Shown in pieces: positions 12,615 to 15,562 of a DNA stretch of 15,562 bases; position 1 is the first letter of the stretch; every line of letters begins with the position of its first letter. This stretch comes from Candidatus Bathycorpusculum sp. Lineage in GTDB: Archaea; Thermoproteota; Bathyarchaeia; Bathyarchaeales; Bathycorpusculaceae. Made by a program: the position numbers and the translations under genes. The notes under the pieces were generated by a model. The model saw nothing but the letters and a program-made list of their open reading frames with translations, searched no databases and was not told the DNA's origin. The stretch spans positions 1 through 15,562 of the forward strand of contig WREZ01000007.1 in NCBI GenBank assembly GCA_009779045.1, in the 5' to 3' direction.

Positions 12615-13316
12615 TTAAGGTTCGATGCGGATTATCTGTGGAATTATGCCAGCTGTACCTATTTTACCTTGATACAAAATAAGCACACCTAATACGCCGG
12701 GAATGTTTAAACCACATTTAATTCCATCTTCAATACCTGTGTCAACCTCGCCCTTTACTACATTACCAACAGCTGTAGCAGCAGCATCTGCTAGACCTGC
12801 GTCTCTACAAAAAACTGTTGCCGCTTCAGCATCACCAAAACTAAAGGCGTGACTAAATCTGCCAGAACTTGTAGCTACTCCAATTGGGAACTCTGTTAGT
12901 CTGAATCCAAAACGTTTTGACAGGGGTTCGTTACCTGCGGCTAAAGCTACATCAATGGGTCTATCAGAAATAGCAGATATTTCGCCTCCGTCCTCTACAA
13001 CTGCAACTTTACAACCGGCCTTTTGCATGTCAGATACAGCTAAATCTGCTATAACACCGGCAACTGCTGCCATGGGACCAACCGTTGCCTTCTGTGCAGC
13101 CAAAGCCATTAACTTAGCAACCAAAGGCTCATCAGGTATGGGGATTGGGTCGAAGGTGTATAAGAAGAGTTGATGTGTTTGTATATAGTTTTCGAGTTCT
13201 TTATAGCTGCGTGTGATTGATTCTTTAGCTGTGTTTATGCCTTGTTGTGTATCACTAATTATGTTGCAAACGCTGTCTTTGTATGTGTAGTTTTCTTTGA
13301 AAAGTTCGTTTTGCAA
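12615..13316 (-). CDS. UPF0280 family ApbE-like protein (homocysteine biosynthesis)
   Basis: 233 residues of COG2122/UPF0280, distantly related to flavin transferase ApbE. Seen: divergent N-terminal third, then ATVGPMAAVAGVIADLAV, VVEDGGEISA, GFRLTEFPIGVATSSGRFSHAFSFGDAEAATVF and DAAATAVGNVVKGE, the conserved core in order. Homologues are required for making homocysteine from aspartate semialdehyde and sulfide in Methanosarcina (family knowledge). Start TTG at 13316, two nt after the stop of the NIL-ferredoxin gene, with a weak GGGA upstream; no ATG fits better. Third and last gene of the operon. Odd: codon third positions are A/C-rich up to about 13140 and G/T-rich after it, a sharp switch inside one reading frame. 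Confidence 0.9.
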   Translation of the reverse strand: MQNELFKENYTYKDSVCNIISDTQQGINTAKESITRSYKELENYIQTHQLFLYTFDPIPIPDEPLVAKLMALAAQKATVGPMAAVAGVIADLAVSDMQKAGCKVAVVEDGGEISAISDRPIDVALAAGNEPLSKRFGFRLTEFPIGVATSSGRFSHAFSFGDAEAATVFCRDAGLADAAATAVGNVVKGEVDTGIEDGIKCGLNIPGVLGVLILYQGKIGTAGIIPQIIRIEP

Positions 13317-13318
13317 CT

Positions 13319-13759
13319 TTATTTTTCCCGATGTGTGTTATTGTTGTGTGTGTTTTCAGCGTTAGAGTATCTAATAGAGTTTATTGCTCTAACTGGACAG
13401 GCGTCTACACATATGTTACAGACACTTCCAACACATTTTTCTTTGTTAAACTGAATAGTCAAGTCCTCAGTTACGCTAATGGCTTCCACGGGACATAGAG
13501 CAACACATGAACCACAACTAAAACACTTGGTGGTATCTACTTCAATAAGTTTAGGCACTGTTACAGTTGCACCTTTCTGACGAAAAGCTGATACGACAAT
13601 ATCAACTGCATCATCTTGGACCTCGAGAACAATTTCGCCGCCTTTAGAGTTTATATGGGCTGCTAAAATTGCAACTAATACTTTATTTTCCAATATAACC
13701 TCTGAAACGACAGGTTCAGAAACCAAGTTTTCATTTAATCGTATAAGAATACGTGCCAT
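13319..13759 (-). CDS. NIL-domain ferredoxin (homocysteine biosynthesis)
   Basis: 146 residues. Seen: an N-terminal NIL domain (about 1-72; VSEPVVSEVILENKVLVAILAAHINSKGGE...), then two [4Fe-4S] motifs, Cys79, Cys82, Cys85, Cys89-Pro and Cys109, Cys114, Cys117, Cys121-Pro; the second has four residues between its first two cysteines, longer than the usual two. A polar Asn/His-rich tail follows. Electron-carrying partner of the DUF39 protein in the aspartate-semialdehyde to homocysteine pathway (known for the Methanosarcina homologue pair). Four nt after the DUF39 gene and two before the UPF0280 gene, so certainly cotranscribed. Confidence 0.92.
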   Translation of the reverse strand: MARILIRLNENLVSEPVVSEVILENKVLVAILAAHINSKGGEIVLEVQDDAVDIVVSAFRQKGATVTVPKLIEVDTTKCFSCGSCVALCPVEAISVTEDLTIQFNKEKCVGSVCNICVDACPVRAINSIRYSNAENTHNNNTHREK

Positions 13760-13763
13760 GTTC

Positions 13764-15269
13764 TTACCGACCTAACAGTTTAGAAACGTCTTCAGATGTT
13801 ACTATTCCTAAGACTTTATGTTCAGAGTCGACTACGGGTAGAGCAGAAATATTGTGTTGTGCCATACGTTTTGAAGCACTTTCCAATGGTTCGTCAGGTT
13901 TTGCAGTTATAACTTTGCGATTTTCAATATCTGCAAGGGCTTTCTTACCTTCAGCCATAGCGCGGGTAATGTCCCAGGAAGTAACTATACCTAAAAGTTT
14001 AACATCAGAGCTTATGACTACTATGTGATTTACAGATTTAGTAACTATGCGTTCAGCAATAGCTCGAATTTCCTCATTTTCCATACAAGTAACAGCAGGG
14101 TGCATAACATTTGAGACAAAGGGGATTTCCTGAGTTTGGCGCATAGGTTTAAAGATAGTATCACAAGAAAGTCTCTCAATAGGTGCTGTTAAAGTAAACT
14201 GGCCCTCATCAATCCAACTCTTAAGAGTTTGAGAAACTTTTTTTGCCATCTTTAAACTGGAAAGTGAACTAACACGAACTCGTTTACCGTTAACTGAAAT
14301 TGCACCAGATTTAAGTTCAGCATGCGAAACTTGACGTAATTTAGGTCTATCTCGACGCATAACACTATAATCAATTACATCAGTAAAAATTTCATCGTCA
14401 CGGATAGCAGTTTTTCGAACTAAGCCCTCATTAAGGATGGGTATAGGTATGCCTAAACCAACATACAATGAGGTTCCATAACGGGTAAATGCTGCGCCCT
14501 GTAAAAATTCAGGACTCATTTTTTTGGCATCACCCTTCACCATTAGTGTCCCATTGAGGTTTTTGGGACTATGCTGTGTACCCTCGCCAATAATGTATCC
14601 TTGACCGCCACCTAAGAAAATTTTCGTACCAAACCCAATGGTCTCATAGTCAGGATCATTCATAAGTGGATTGAGTTCGCCAGCACCAGAAAAAGTGGCG
14701 TTACGCATACGAGGCAAAAGTTTACTCATATAAGTGTAAACTGTTTCATCGCTACAGTTAATTGCGCAATTATAACGTTGATAACAATTACGAAAGTTTA
14801 ACAGATAAAACTGGTTAAGATCATCCTTAGTTATAGATGTTTTAACTGCTGTTCTAGGATAACAATCAGTACCATATGCCGTTGCGCGTAACTCAACTTC
14901 ATTACCAGCAACTAACTCTTGAATTATGTGTCCACCACCATATTCAAAGGGTTTTTTCTCACAAGAGTTTGTTGCACCAATAAATAGATCTGCTGCAGCA
15001 CCAGGATGACAAACTTCAACATCATTAAGCCATGCCCGCTGAATTTTAATAGGTGGATCAGAATGACCAAGATTTATAACAGCACCAGAAGAACACATAG
15101 CCCCAAAAGTACCAGTTGTAACGACATCTACCTCTTTAAAGGCAACCTCTACACCACTGCTCTCTACAAGTTTTTTCATTTCTTCAGCAGTTAAAACCTG
15201 AGCATCACCTTTAATGATCTTCTGATTAATTTCCTCAATAGTCCGTGTTTTTTGATCACGCGCAGACAA
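13764..15269 (-). CDS. DUF39 homocysteine-biosynthesis enzyme with tandem CBS domains
   Basis: 501 residues: DUF39/HcyBio catalytic part (about 1-365) and two CBS domains (about 375-435 and 440-500; SDVKLLGIVTSWDI and EHKVLGIVTSEDV). The family builds homocysteine from aspartate semialdehyde and sulfide through a persulfide. Seen: Cys59 (FGAMCSSGAVINLGH) and Cys136 (YGTDCYPR), 77 residues apart, the spacing I recall for the two essential cysteines of the Methanosarcina enzyme; further cysteines at 87 and 103. CBS pairs usually sense adenosyl ligands such as SAM or AMP, so feedback by methionine-cycle products is plausible. The start is TTG at 15269, preceded by AGGT; the ATG seven nt upstream is out of frame. 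First gene of the three-gene operon. Confidence 0.93.
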   Translation of the reverse strand: MSARDQKTRTIEEINQKIIKGDAQVLTAEEMKKLVESSGVEVAFKEVDVVTTGTFGAMCSSGAVINLGHSDPPIKIQRAWLNDVEVCHPGAAADLFIGATNSCEKKPFEYGGGHIIQELVAGNEVELRATAYGTDCYPRTAVKTSITKDDLNQFYLLNFRNCYQRYNCAINCSDETVYTYMSKLLPRMRNATFSGAGELNPLMNDPDYETIGFGTKIFLGGGQGYIIGEGTQHSPKNLNGTLMVKGDAKKMSPEFLQGAAFTRYGTSLYVGLGIPIPILNEGLVRKTAIRDDEIFTDVIDYSVMRRDRPKLRQVSHAELKSGAISVNGKRVRVSSLSSLKMAKKVSQTLKSWIDEGQFTLTAPIERLSCDTIFKPMRQTQEIPFVSNVMHPAVTCMENEEIRAIAERIVTKSVNHIVVISSDVKLLGIVTSWDITRAMAEGKKALADIENRKVITAKPDEPLESASKRMAQHNISALPVVDSEHKVLGIVTSEDVSKLLGR

Positions 15270-15309
15270 ATAACATTACCTTAATACCAACCGAAAAGCA
15301 ACCCAAACA

Positions 15310-15320
15310 ATATAATATTT
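15310..15320 (-). promoter_or_regulatory. TATA promoter of the homocysteine operon
   Basis: On the minus strand AAATATTATAT, about 46 nt before the TTG start of the DUF39 gene. A start about 25-27 nt from its centre gives a leader near 20 nt with the AGGT ribosome-binding site. Confidence 0.5.
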
Positions 15321-15562
15321 ACGCAAAAACACTCAAAAGAAACTACTAAACAAAACATCCTAACGGGTAATTACTATATACACAACATTAAACACGCCAT
15401 GGTAACTTCCATATACTACGAGAGTCATATAATGGGATGTGTGTTTCAGCTCGCATGGTTTTATAGACTTTAAATTAAGCGTATATCATAACATGCATGC
15501 ACAACATTGTTAGTGGATAAAATCTACACGAAAAATTGAAACATCAAAAATAAGTAAACTAA
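15321..15562. other. Non-coding end of the window
   Basis: 242 nt, A/C-rich on the plus strand in its first part, up to the window edge. I see no credible reading frame, tRNA, long inverted repeat or terminator. A TATA-like TTTAAATTAAG lies near 15469-15479 and might serve a gene beyond the window. Confidence 0.3.

Noticed and set aside
12617..12628. T-arm-like GGTTCGATGC, possible tRNA
   Set aside because: Lies within the UPF0280 reading frame and no cloverleaf arms can be drawn around it.

Overview
The window is a 15.6-kb piece of an AT-rich archaeal chromosome. Archaea-specific ribosomal proteins (eL24, eS28, eL8/L7Ae, eL40), a Gar1-TFB pair, Alba, an archaeal-type AspRS, an archaeal RPA and the anaerobic homocysteine-synthesis genes settle the domain. 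The gene mix (Alba plus eL40, TATA-driven and often leaderless genes, the homocysteine genes, a PMP-like beta-helix surface protein) would suit a Thermoproteota/Bathyarchaeia-type anaerobe. That lineage call is an inference; no 16S rRNA or tRNA gene is present to test it.

Layout. 1-2100: the ribosomal operon rpl7ae-rps28e-rpl24e on the minus strand, divergent from gar1 and a truncated TFB-like gene on the plus strand, which ends in a hairpin. 2150-3590: a DUF116 metal-binding-type protein (plus strand), facing a winged-helix/RAM regulator and the 53-residue rpl40e (minus strand). 3725-5905: alba, a zinc-ribbon/KH RNA-binding protein and aspS (minus strand). 6265-7089: an inositol-monophosphatase/FBPase family enzyme (plus strand). 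7297-8187: an N-terminally anchored beta-helix surface protein (minus strand) with an AT-dinucleotide tract in its promoter. 8678-11461: Hsp20, a SWIM zinc-finger protein, a 42-residue acidic membrane microprotein, a 102-nt nested inverted-repeat element and a three-OB-fold RPA (plus strand). 11454-12473: a decarboxylating isocitrate/homoisocitrate-type dehydrogenase (minus strand), overlapping RPA tail to tail. 12615-15269: a three-gene minus-strand operon (DUF39-CBS protein, NIL-ferredoxin, UPF0280 protein) that matches the homocysteine-from-aspartate-semialdehyde system of anaerobic archaea.

How the genes fit together. Most of the window is informational: translation (ribosomal proteins, AspRS), RNA modification (L7Ae and Gar1 are both H/ACA RNP subunits), transcription (TFB-like protein, regulator), chromatin (Alba) and recombination/repair (SWIM protein and RPA). 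The metabolic block is the homocysteine operon with the dehydrogenase next to it.

Most noteworthy: (i) a TFB-like protein lacking the B-reader and the second cyclin repeat; (ii) a 102-nt element built of nested inverted repeats in front of RPA; (iii) abrupt reversals of A/C versus G/T third-codon preference inside two genes; (iv) an unlisted membrane microprotein with its own promoter, ribosome-binding site and terminator; (v) inverted repeats at the promoters of two ribosomal-protein genes; (vi) an eL24 with a substituted zinc ligand.
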